NCBI GenBank assembly: GCA_030581615.1 | Contig: JAKTTT010000032.1 | Location: 180,196-244,195 of the forward strand | Source: Alloascoidea africana | Lineage: Eukaryota > Ascomycota > Alloascoideomycetes > Alloascoideales > Alloascoideaceae | Length of the DNA stretch: 64,000 nucleotides | Direction: 5' to 3' | Shown here: positions 22,690 to 31,107 of the stretch, in pieces | Layout of the letters: every line of letters begins with the position of its first letter | Position numbering within the stretch: the stretch's first letter is position 1 | Position numbers and translations under genes: made by a program | The notes under the pieces: generated by a model | Database searches by the model: none | Told to the model about the DNA's origin: nothing | Seen by the model: only the letters and a program-made list of their open reading frames with translations

Positions 22690-25215
22690 CTACAACGGCG
22701 GAAGCGAGCTTCGGCAAACCGGACACTGCAGCTTGTACTTCATCCAGCCCTCCAGGCACTCCGTGTGGAAGATGTGGCCGCAGGGCGTGACCATGTACTT
22801 TCTTCTCTCCAGAACGTGCTGGGGCGAGTTTTTGTGGGGAGAGTCCTTGGAGGACAGAACCACCAGCTCCACCGCGTTCATACACACCGCGCAGTCGACC
22901 ACAAAGTGCCCGCTCGAGCTGTCGTGCCGGATCTGGTGCTCGGCCGTCCCGTCGGTCTCGACGGTTGTGATTTCGCCGTTGTTGTCCGCATATTCGATGC
23001 CAAACCCATGCTCCAGGTCCGACTTGGTCAAGATTTGGTGGTAGTCATACGATTGCGGCAGCAGCGATCTCGGAAGCAAAAAGCGAGGTCCAAAGATCTC
23101 TTGCGTTGCCAGCACCAGAATTTGCACCCAGACCCATCCCACGACCACCCAGAACAAGATGGGGTCGTGGCGGTGCGAAAAGACATTGGACTCGTAGAGC
23201 GAGATGTAGGCAATTGGTGCGAGTCTGATGATGGACGTGGCTGCAATGAACTCCCATCGGAAGGATCGCCGCGAGCCTCGCTTGACGTTTCGGTACACCT
23301 GAGGCACCCAGTAGGAGTTGATGAACACCATTGTAATATACTCGAATGGAATTCTTATGTACGTCGACCATTGGAGAGCGTTCAGGATGAGAAATGAAAA
23401 GGCCAGCAGCGTAAAATAGAACCGAATGTAGATCATGCTGGCCGTGTTCTGTTCGGACTGTGGCGGCAATGGCAAAGTCTGGTTAGTGGTTGGTAAAGTC
23501 ACCTCTCCAGGCTGGGCCGTGCCAATATTGTTGTTATTCACTCCTTCGTCGTTGTTCACATTTGTGGGAGTCACACTCAAAGGCGCTTCGTTCAATTGAG
23601 CGTTGTATACTAGTATCATGTATCTCATTTCAAACACCGTTGCCAGTGTAAATGCAAGAAATGCTGCCGAAACCAGAGAGAGATAGGCATATTCATAAAA
23701 GATTGAAGAGAGCAAAAAGCCCATGCATAGGGAACCGTCTATCAGGTTCACCAAGGAAAGCGACCAAAAGCTGATTTTTGACATTGACGATGGAGTGTTT
23801 GAAACATTCATCTGTCTGATGAAAAAGATGATCTGTAGGAGCATCAGACCCATGATTCCAAACACAACCAACTCGACTCGTTTCCAATAAACCTGGTCCC
23901 TTAATCCCTCGGCTTTGTTGAGACTGAGCGCGATGCCACAGTCAGGCGAATACAAAAGACCTGTTACTTCCAGCTTTGGAATACTCTTATGAGGACGACC
24001 CACCGGATGGCTTAATTCTTCGTCAATATCTTCAAGCTCCTCTTTGGAAAGGTGTGTTGAATAGTAGTGCAGATACGCGATATACTCGCATTTTTCCGCG
24101 TTTGCGAGAGAATCCAGTAATATCTCTTTGTCATCCAGTGATTTTTGTGCTTTCTCAAGCGACCGGTTAAGCTTATTAAGAACCAGATCTTTTGACAATT
24201 CGTAATGATAAGGATCAAAGGTAAGATGTGGTAAACCATAGAACCCACTAAACTTTAGAGAGTTTGTTGTCGCAATCACGTTTCCGCTTTTATGGAAATG
24301 GACACCTTGTAAGTCCAAAGTATGAGTTTCAGTCTCTTTGAAATCTTGGAGAAGCAAAGATATCCCCACAAAGGATGTCTCTGGGTTGCCTGAATCCTCT
24401 ACCAAGATGACTTGATCTTCTGTGGGGGATTTGATGTCATAAACCTGCAGCCGTACTTGGCCTCTTTTGTCTGTAATGTTCCCAGTTTCCGTAAGCTCGT
24501 GTAAACGGGTATTGGTGTCGTCAACGCCCATATCAAAGTTGTCGTCTTTGAACCTATGCACTGCAGCTTCATCTTCAGTATCGCTTTCCTCTGGCAAGTT
24601 AAAACGATCGGTGTTGTAAATGTCATTCTTGAATTGAAGATACTCTGGAGCTATCGCCATGGGTATTGGCACAAACTTTTTGTCCTTTGCTTTCATTTGT
24701 TTCCAGTGTCCCTTCACAGTTCCAGTCACATTGAGAAATGGATAACCTTTCCGCTTCTTCCTCTTGTGTTTCTTGTCATCATCATCGTCATCATCATCGT
24801 CATCGTCGTCGTCTTCATCTTCATGGTCATCGTCGTCTTCGTGATAGAATTTTCTCTTTTTTCTTAAACGTTTTGCTATATCTTTATTCTCTTTATTCCA
24901 GACATGTATAGCCTCTTCCTCTATTTCAGATGGTAAAATGGTATCACCGATGCCTTCCAAATGGCTTGAATCTGTAGAGTCGTTCCGACCATTTAGAACA
25001 TCCCTATAACTCAGTCTAAAGCCTGTTACATTTCCATACCCAGACTCGAAAGTTGAGTTATAGAGAATGTCTCGTTCATAAGTTTTTCTCTGATAGTACC
25101 GTTTGATCAATCTCCGTTCGCCTGCTGTGGTAGCTTTGTTTCCAGAATATGGGTTCGGCAGAATGAACGTGATAATGAAGATGATCAGAATAAGCGTCCC
25201 CCTGTTTACCTCCAT
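22690..25215 (-). CDS. TUL1: Golgi/endosomal transmembrane RING E3 ligase Tul1 (Dsc complex)
   Basis: Single-exon 841-aa protein; S. cerevisiae Tul1 is 758 aa. It has an N-terminal signal/anchor (GTLILIIFIITFILPNP), a large lumenal domain, about seven membrane segments between residues ~455 and 720, and a C-terminal RING-H2 domain: CAVC ... CGHIFHTECLEGWMKYKLQCPVCRSSLPPL. Ending a few residues after the last RING cysteines is typical of Tul1/Dsc1. It is the catalytic subunit of the Dsc ubiquitin ligase, which ubiquitinates membrane proteins for vacuolar sorting. An unusual run of 15 or more Asp residues, coded at about 24778-24830, lies in the lumenal part between Lys/Arg-rich patches. The kinesin gene lies downstream on the same strand after 183 bp. 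Confidence 0.92.
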   Translation of the reverse strand: MEVNRGTLILIIFIITFILPNPYSGNKATTAGERRLIKRYYQRKTYERDILYNSTFESGYGNVTGFRLSYRDVLNGRNDSTDSSHLEGIGDTILPSEIEEEAIHVWNKENKDIAKRLRKKRKFYHEDDDDHEDEDDDDDDDDDDDDDKKHKRKKRKGYPFLNVTGTVKGHWKQMKAKDKKFVPIPMAIAPEYLQFKNDIYNTDRFNLPEESDTEDEAAVHRFKDDNFDMGVDDTNTRLHELTETGNITDKRGQVRLQVYDIKSPTEDQVILVEDSGNPETSFVGISLLLQDFKETETHTLDLQGVHFHKSGNVIATTNSLKFSGFYGLPHLTFDPYHYELSKDLVLNKLNRSLEKAQKSLDDKEILLDSLANAEKCEYIAYLHYYSTHLSKEELEDIDEELSHPVGRPHKSIPKLEVTGLLYSPDCGIALSLNKAEGLRDQVYWKRVELVVFGIMGLMLLQIIFFIRQMNVSNTPSSMSKISFWSLSLVNLIDGSLCMGFLLSSIFYEYAYLSLVSAAFLAFTLATVFEMRYMILVYNAQLNEAPLSVTPTNVNNDEGVNNNNIGTAQPGEVTLPTTNQTLPLPPQSEQNTASMIYIRFYFTLLAFSFLILNALQWSTYIRIPFEYITMVFINSYWVPQVYRNVKRGSRRSFRWEFIAATSIIRLAPIAYISLYESNVFSHRHDPILFWVVVGWVWVQILVLATQEIFGPRFLLPRSLLPQSYDYHQILTKSDLEHGFGIEYADNNGEITTVETDGTAEHQIRHDSSSGHFVVDCAVCMNAVELVVLSSKDSPHKNSPQHVLERRKYMVTPCGHIFHTECLEGWMKYKLQCPVCRSSLPPL
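24778..24830 (-). repeat. GAT/GAC/GAA codon repeat (poly-Asp tract) inside TUL1
   Basis: A trinucleotide repeat reading as ATC/GTC on the plus strand encodes an almost pure acidic tract, flanked by KKHKRKKRK-type basic residues. It is likely length-variable between strains. It is in frame and does not disrupt the gene. Confidence 0.75.
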
Positions 25216-25857
25216 TATAAGTTGGAAGAAGCCTTGGGTGAATGTGTGCAGTTATCTGTGATAATGGTGGGTGTAGTTGGCTGTGGAAGGATCTAGGGAG
25301 GATGGATGGGAAGATTATGATTATCACGATCGCATCGGTCATCTTTGCCACAAGCCCGAAAACAAACAGCTGTGCCGTTTCATCCAATATGTTGAGCCAG
25401 ATATGATATACAACTACGATAATGATCATGAAGAATGCTCTGAGCACAGGGAAAAGCTCATTTTATAGAAACTGTCCGATGAATCATCACAGGGGCCAAA
25501 AGTTGCTAGTTGGGCAAGCCAATAACGCAAATTCAAGCCCGATTCACAAAGGAAACAGTTATTGCTTCTACTGTAGACATGTAAATCTTCAAGGTTTCTT
25601 GATAGTAACTACAGCTTAGTCTATACTTGTATTATATGCCCGAAAATAAAACTGGAGAAGTGACAAAAAAACTTAAGGTCTATATACTACATTCATCATT
25701 TGGCATGGTAAAACCAAAATAAAAAACATATTAATAGTAGTCGCAACAATAGCAGTGCCAAATGATGATACCCACAAAAGGCAAATTAACAGGTAAATTC
25801 TAACAGTCTGCACAAAAAATCGCTTTTCCTCTCTCCCCTTTCTCTCGATCTCTAAAT
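25216..25857. other. Intergenic between ERG25 3' end and TUL1 promoter
   Basis: No gene seen. Both flanking genes are on the minus strand, so this holds the TUL1 promoter and the ERG25 3' region. Several 60-120 codon open frames overlap here on both strands and none has protein-like features. Confidence 0.55.
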
Positions 25858-26796
25858 TTATTCAGCCGTATTGTTCGCTTGCTTCAGCTTTCGAGCTTTA
25901 GCCCTCTCCAATGCCAATTTCCTTCGTTCTGACATCTCTGATTTATCAACAGGAGACGACTCGGTATCTAAGGTGTAGTCCCACCATCTGAAGCTGGAAG
26001 CGTAGTTCCCGATAAAATACTTGTGGTGAAGATCGTGATGCTCGGCTCCTGCCCAGAACGGCAAGAAATTGTGAAGAGACCAAGGGAAATCATAACCAGA
26101 GTGGGCATCAATAGCCTGGAAAAGTCTCAGTCCGACCCACACCATCACTGTAAATAGATGCAACTTCCTAGTAATTGCTGCATAGACGATTGGCATTCCA
26201 ACTGTTCCAAAGCCGAGGGTTGCTACCTCAATTGGGTGAGCATATTCAGCGGTCAACCCAAAAGGAGCAGCATATCTATGATGCTGCTTATGGATATGCT
26301 TATAGAAAGGTCCGTAATGGAGAAGCCTGTGGGACCAGTAGTGCCACATGTCTTCTAAACAGAAAAATATGAAAATTTGTGTAGTGATGGTATGCCAAGG
26401 AGGAAAAGGAACAGAAACAGAGATGTCCAAGAGATTGCAAAGTGGATGGAAAGTCCAAATTGGGATAGCTTCGATAAATAAATGCTGTGTCATTACCGCT
26501 TTGAAGCATGCCCATTGCTCCGTGTCCGAAGGTATTTTATCGGGTTGTAGCTTCCATTTTTTGAAGTAGGGAATGTGATCAATAATGTACCATGGTAAAG
26601 AACGTCCAAAATACAAAATTTCATGATACGCAAAAAACAATAACCCAGTTGCAAATATATCATTACCGATATAAGTATAGTAAGCTGCCCACCATTTTTC
26701 AATAATGTTCAGGTGGCTATGGTTGATGATAATCGAGTTGAGAACCTCACTGAAGGTTGTTGTCGAAACAGATGTGGCGTTTATAACGGATGTCAT
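25858..26796 (-). CDS. ERG25: C-4 methylsterol oxidase
   Basis: Single-exon 312-aa protein from the ATG at 26796 (MTSVINATS); S. cerevisiae Erg25 is 309 aa. It removes C-4 methyl groups from sterol intermediates in the ER, with Erg26 and Erg27, in ergosterol synthesis. The three histidine boxes of the fatty-acid hydroxylase/sterol desaturase superfamily are present: HRLLH (~165), HKQHH (~178), and HHDLHHKYF near residue 265, which together bind the di-iron centre. Hydrophobic segments lie at about 45-65, 100-125 and 195-220. A TATATAAAT box about 65 bp upstream fits a regulated promoter. Confidence 0.96.
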   Translation of the reverse strand: MTSVINATSVSTTTFSEVLNSIIINHSHLNIIEKWWAAYYTYIGNDIFATGLLFFAYHEILYFGRSLPWYIIDHIPYFKKWKLQPDKIPSDTEQWACFKAVMTQHLFIEAIPIWTFHPLCNLLDISVSVPFPPWHTITTQIFIFFCLEDMWHYWSHRLLHYGPFYKHIHKQHHRYAAPFGLTAEYAHPIEVATLGFGTVGMPIVYAAITRKLHLFTVMVWVGLRLFQAIDAHSGYDFPWSLHNFLPFWAGAEHHDLHHKYFIGNYASSFRWWDYTLDTESSPVDKSEMSERRKLALERAKARKLKQANNTAE

Positions 26797-26861
26797 TTGG
26801 AAACCAAACAAAACAAATCAGATTCTGGCAAAAAGAGTAAAACGAAATGGGAACGACCAGG

Positions 26862-26869
26862 TATATAAA
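26862..26869 (-). promoter_or_regulatory. TATA box of ERG25
   Basis: TATATAAA on the plus strand (TTTATATA on the coding strand) about 65 bp upstream of the ERG25 ATG, the usual place for a yeast TATA element. Confidence 0.45.
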
Positions 26870-27120
26870 TACTGTGCTTGGACTACGACCTCAGGAGGGA
26901 GATGTCCAAACCCGGAAATGTTCTTGTAATCGGAATTGGGAATGTGGCCGAGGGGAGAAATCTGAAGTGATTTTTCTAAACGATAAGAACGACTCAAACG
27001 ACACAAAAGGCGGTCCGGGTTACAGAATAGCAAAGAGTCATCGAGAAAAATACCCAGTGCCCTTTCCTTATTTTTGCCGGTTTTACTTCTTCAGGTCCAA
27101 ATGGAGGTGAAGAAAAGGCG

Positions 27121-27300
27121 ATGACAGTACAGAAAGCGACCTGGAGCGCATCCTTGGATTTCTTTTGGTGGTCGTATATGCAAGGGCACGACATTTCTGC
27201 GCTTCCCAGCTTGTTTGGTGAAATCCACCCTATAACATCCCTGCCACTTTTAAGGAAGTTTGATATGGATGAGACTCTGAAGGCAAAAGCTGAAAGGTAA
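27121..27300 (+). CDS. Small 59-aa ORF, unrecognised (tentative)
   Basis: An ATG-initiated frame of 59 codons plus stop in an otherwise gene-poor 2-kb stretch between ERG25 and the splicing-factor gene. The peptide is Trp/Phe-rich at the N-terminus (SLDFFWWSYM) and amphipathic later (LPLLRKFDMDETLKAKAER), looking more protein-like than nearby random frames. The final codons read AAAGG then TAA in GTAACAG, so a splice donor there is possible, but I found no convincing downstream exon. No family recognised. It could be a small real protein or a relic. Confidence 0.28.
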   Translation: MTVQKATWSASLDFFWWSYMQGHDISALPSLFGEIHPITSLPLLRKFDMDETLKAKAER

Positions 27301-27832
27301 CAGTCTGAGAACATACGACTGAGGGCAAGGAGTTGGTTAAATTTGTTTAATGAATGTATTATTTGTTGTAGGTAGACTATAGGGGCAACTGTAGCATTCC
27401 AATGGCTCCCTATGATTAAAACCATCAGTTCCAAACAATATTCCTTTATTAAGCAACGACATCAGATCTATCATCTACATGTAGATATGACGTGAGCGGT
27501 AATAGAGCGACCAACATCTCAAAGCTAACAGGAAACTGGTCGCTGATCTTGGGCTTGTATCTAATTTCCTATGCGATTTAATTCAATTTTACAAATAAGT
27601 CTATCAGCTTGCTGATCCTTACAAGCTGAAAGGACCCTTCAAGTAAACTATTTTTGTTACGCTCACCATTAGTGCTATAGCTATTGTCAAATTAATACCT
27701 TTTGTTCGTACTCAGGCATTTTTGACATTTTCTCAACTCAATCAATACTGATCGAATCGGTAAGGTATTTAACCTTTTGTTTGGACTTTTAAGAAGATAA
27801 TAATTATATGGAAAAGACGAGATTCTAATCAG

Positions 27833-27994
27833 TATCACGGGTAATCGTTGCTTCAACTGTTAAAGTAAGTTCTTCTAAGCTAACCTCTGATCCTGGTTTA
27901 TATTTCTTTCTCTTCATAGTCATAGGATCTTGATGGCCCTCTCTCCAAGAAAAGTCAGAGCAACAAACAGTTGAAACAACGATTACTCGTGATA
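27833..27994. repeat. Imperfect inverted repeat, 29-bp arms, 104-bp spacer
   Basis: The left arm 27833-27861 and right arm 27966-27994 are reverse complements with 27 of 29 matches; both differences are G/A-type. The arms start and end in TATCACG(A/G)GTAA. The spacer shows no gene. It could be the ends of a small foldback/MITE-like element or a hairpin transcript. No clear target-site duplication was seen. Confidence 0.7.
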
Positions 27995-28031
27995 TCGATT
28001 AGATACTATTTGCTTTGCATTTCGGATGAAT

Positions 28032-28055
28032 ATCTGATCAGTGCAATGATCAGAT
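28032..28055. repeat. Perfect 9-bp hairpin with 6-nt loop
   Basis: ATCTGATCA, loop GTGCAA, then TGATCAGAT. It lies 37 bp right of the 29-bp inverted repeat. No T-run follows, so a terminator role is not supported. Confidence 0.55.
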
Positions 28056-28469
28056 TCAATCACTTGACTAGAGCTCAGAATTGGAAAGAAACTTTGAGTA
28101 GAACATTTTGATATAACCTTCCACCATATCTTATGAACTCTTAGTTGTCACGATTCACAACAAAATAAGAATACTATTATCTTGCTGGAGGAACCAAATA
28201 TGAATAGAGTATAATCATTACATTATGTTCTTTTTATGATTAAGTTGTAGATCCATTGATTACCCCAAACATAGCTTCAAATAATTAGACCATGTATTTA
28301 CTAGATATCAAAAGAACAAGTTTGAATCCTCCTATATCGACAACAACGACCTTTATCTCTCGGTTCTCCCTCGCTTGCACATGCTACAATGCCCCCTAAA
28401 ATCCTTTAGTAATTGAAGAGATAATCCACGGAGATGTGCAAGCTCTAGACGGTCTTTCAAAGCCACTAA

Positions 28470-28691
28470 AAGTCTGCAACCAAGGAACTGGATTCTATCG
28501 AGCAAGAGGAAGCGCACTTTAGGAAGGTGATTGAGAACTTTGAGACAGTCAAGGGATTCGCTGATGAGATTGATGGGATCACCACAAACATGGAAACTTT
28601 TCCAGTAGGGAACTTCAACTTATCAAAAGCAATCTCTCAGAATATTAGTCTATTCGTGATTTTAATCTCTTTTCAGAAAGGAAAATTATGA
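28470..28691 (+). pseudogene. Coding-like fragment, possible N2227/carnosine methyltransferase relic
   Basis: A 73-codon open frame without an ATG near its start. It reads like protein: KELDSIEQEEAHFRKVIENF followed by an acidic helix. The E-E-x-H-F-R-K-V-I-x-x-F pattern resembles the conserved N-terminal region of N2227 family proteins (yeast YNL092W type), from memory of that pattern only. Homology fades after about 45 residues, and the flanking sequence has stops, so if the resemblance is real this is a truncated remnant. Chance is not excluded. Confidence 0.25.
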
Positions 28692-29059
28692 CCATTGTCA
28701 TGATCTTCAACAAGACTATTATGCAGCTCTTGTTCTCAACTTTTTGGTTCTTCCGATGGAAAAAAAAACAACCATCATCCTCATGTAAATGTGCTTTTCA
28801 CAATTCAAAATTAAAGGAAATACATGCTTCTGTAGTTTATCTTCCAAATATTTATGCTATAAATTGAGGCCTCTATTCTGAGAGCTGGTTGATAAAGTTC
28901 CCACTTTCGGATTCTTGGTCATCTAAGGTTACCCTGCCTTATTTAGGATTTTTAACATCGCAGCCACTTTGTTACACTCTTTACGAATCATCGCCCAGTC
29001 TTGCTGAACGCTTTGGATTTGTTCACAGCCATCATTTTCTACTACATAGGTATTTACAA

Positions 29060-30642
29060 ATGACTGATATTGCATCGCAGAGATCTCCAATACGAGATTC
29101 TTCTTCAAGGAGTCGTAGACGCAGAGAAAGGAGACCGAGAGACTACTCATACGAAAGGTCTAGGTCAAGGTCTAGTCGACGTTACCGCGATGATTATGAC
29201 TACTACAGTAGTAGGTCCACCCGAGATTATGATAGATACGACGGTTATAGGTCACGTCGCCATCGAGATAGGAGTCGAGATCGTTCAAGTCGACGACGTG
29301 ATGATTACTATACTGACCATAGAAATAGGTCGAGGGAGCGTTCCCTCAACAGGAAAAGAACACCTTCTCCTGGTCCAGATGATACAGACAGAGATTCGCG
29401 GACTGTTTTTGTTCAACAATTAGCTGCTAGACTTCGTTCGAAAGAGTTAAAGAAGTTTTTTGAGCAAGCGGGACCTGTCATCGATGCGTCAATAGTAAAG
29501 GACAAAGTGACAAGGCGCTCAAAGGGTGTTGCCTACGTTGAGTTTGCTGATCAAGAATCGGTTGCCAAAGCCGTGAATCTAACAGGCCATAAACTCTTAG
29601 GGATTCCTGTTATTGTTCAGTATGCGGAAGCGGACAAGAACAAAATTGCCACCAAGCCTTCTGCAAAACCTGTGAAACCCAACTTCAAAACCATTTCACC
29701 TAATCGTATATATGTTGGGAACATTCATTTTGGTGTTACTGATGATGAATTGAGACAGATTTTCCAATCTTTTGGTACTATCGAAGCTGTTCACTTACAA
29801 CGTGACGAGACTGGGAAATCAAAAGGCTATGCCTTCATAATGTGAGTGCTTCATCTTTTCCACCAGCGGGTGTATTCTTTGATTTACTAATAACTTTGCA
29901 TAGCTATCAGAGACAAGAGGATGCGCAAGAAGCCCTCAACAAAATGAGCGGGTTTGAAATTGCAGGCCGGCAAATCAAGGTAGGACTTGGCGTAGATAAA
30001 AACACACTTAATAACGATCCCAATTTGTTTCAAAAGTCACAAACTGAAAAAGCTGTCTCAGGCGCTGATCATAGTCAAGGCCTAGCTCTTAACGATCCCG
30101 ATGCAGGCAATTACCAAGTTAATTCAAGGGAATCTCTGATGAGAAAGTTAATGCGAGACGAAGACAACTTATTGCCGAAGGAGGAGAGAAGCCAGTCTCC
30201 AGCGAAAAGTACAGAGCCGACAAAAATAGTTTCTAGATGCATTGTTTTGAAGAATATGTTTGATCCAGCTGAGTAAGTCTATATTATCGAGCTGAGGAGA
30301 GCAGCACTAACACATTTTTATTAGGGAATCTGGCTCCAACTGGATCAAAGAACTGGAGGAAGACACCAAGATGGAGTGTGAGGACAAGTATGGCCGAGTT
30401 GTACACATTGCTGTTGAGCCTTCTTCTCAAGGGGAGATCTTTGTGAAGTTTGGCGATCAGGATGGAAGTGACAAAGCAATTTTAGGGTTGAACGGCCGTT
30501 ACTTTGGTGGCCGCCAGATATCTGCTACGTCAGTCGTAGAAATGATGTATTCAGTGAGGTATGTTCGAGTGGACTTGAGCGTTGTTTTATCTTGTTACTG
30601 ACTTTTTTATTCTCTAGATTTCCCAAATCAAAATCTCTGTGA
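29060..30642 (+). CDS. RS-rich, three-RRM splicing factor (RBM39/CAPER, S. pombe Rsd1 type), 4 exons
   Basis: Exons 29060-29841, 29904-30272, 30325-30558 and 30618-30642 join in frame to 469 aa. Introns are 62, 52 and 59 nt with GTGAGT, GTAAGT and GTATGT donors; CTAATAAC and ACTAACA branch sites are seen in the first two. The N-terminus (about residues 10-105) is Arg/Ser/Asp/Tyr-rich. RRM1 (~112-185) has RTVFVQQL and KGVAYVEF; RRM2 (~205-285) has RIYVGNIHF and KGYAFI, with the intron falling inside it. The last domain is a U2AF-homology motif with the R-x-F loop GRYFGGR. RBM39-type proteins couple U2AF to 3' splice-site choice. The final exon encodes only FPKSKSL after a split Arg codon. Baker's yeast lacks this gene. 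Confidence 0.88.
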
Positions 30643-31107
30643 GATGTAACCTCTTGTGGTGCTAACTAAGATCGCCAATTAGTGATAGATCTTTTGTTTT
30701 TCTGCCGTTTAGCTCTCGAGGTAAAATATATGGCTACATAATAAGCTAGATATGGATTAGTTATCAGTGCTTGGGTTTAGCGATCCCTTAAATAGTTTCG
30801 AATGAGTTGTACTTCTTCATGATGAAGATGGGCTATTTATACGTGTACTGGAGTTTACGCGTGCGGTACAACAGTTACTCGACTGTTGAGATCTGTCAAA
30901 ATGCTGCATAATGTTGCAGAAATTACCACAAACAGCGACAGCTGGCGTTTCTGTTTCCGTATTGAGCACCCCGCATGCGCAAGATTTGCAGCAGATGATG
31001 AGGCCGAGTTGACCCACCCACGTCCGAATCAGGAAGACTCTGTTCATCGTTTTTTTTTTTTTTTTTTTTTTTTTTCAGTTAGTTACCATCAGCTTTCCGG
31101 AATCGAG
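30643..31107. other. Intergenic/promoter of URA2
   Basis: No gene seen. An open frame from 30886 reads into URA2 but passes through the poly-T tract as a run of Phe, and its N-terminal extension is not expected in the family, so it is treated as untranslated. Confidence 0.6.
31050..31075 (+). promoter_or_regulatory. 26-bp homopolymer T tract upstream of URA2
   Basis: An uninterrupted run of 26 T ending 32 bp before the URA2 ATG and followed directly by CAG. It is either a nucleosome-depleting poly(dA:dT) element of the promoter or the polypyrimidine tract and acceptor of a 5'-UTR intron (T26-CAG). I cannot tell which. Confidence 0.6.

Larger units (their letters stand above)
26797..28888. 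other. Gene-poor stretch between ERG25 and the RBM39-like gene
   Basis: It holds the ERG25 promoter, a tentative 59-aa ORF (27121-27300), a 29-bp imperfect inverted repeat (27833-27994), a short perfect hairpin (28032-28055) and a coding-like fragment without a start (28470-28691). Otherwise AT-rich, with stops in all frames. Confidence 0.55.

Noticed and set aside
30886-31107. Upstream extension of the URA2 frame
   Set aside because: It translates the T26 tract as poly-Phe and adds residues not expected in Ura2; the family start matches ATG 31108.
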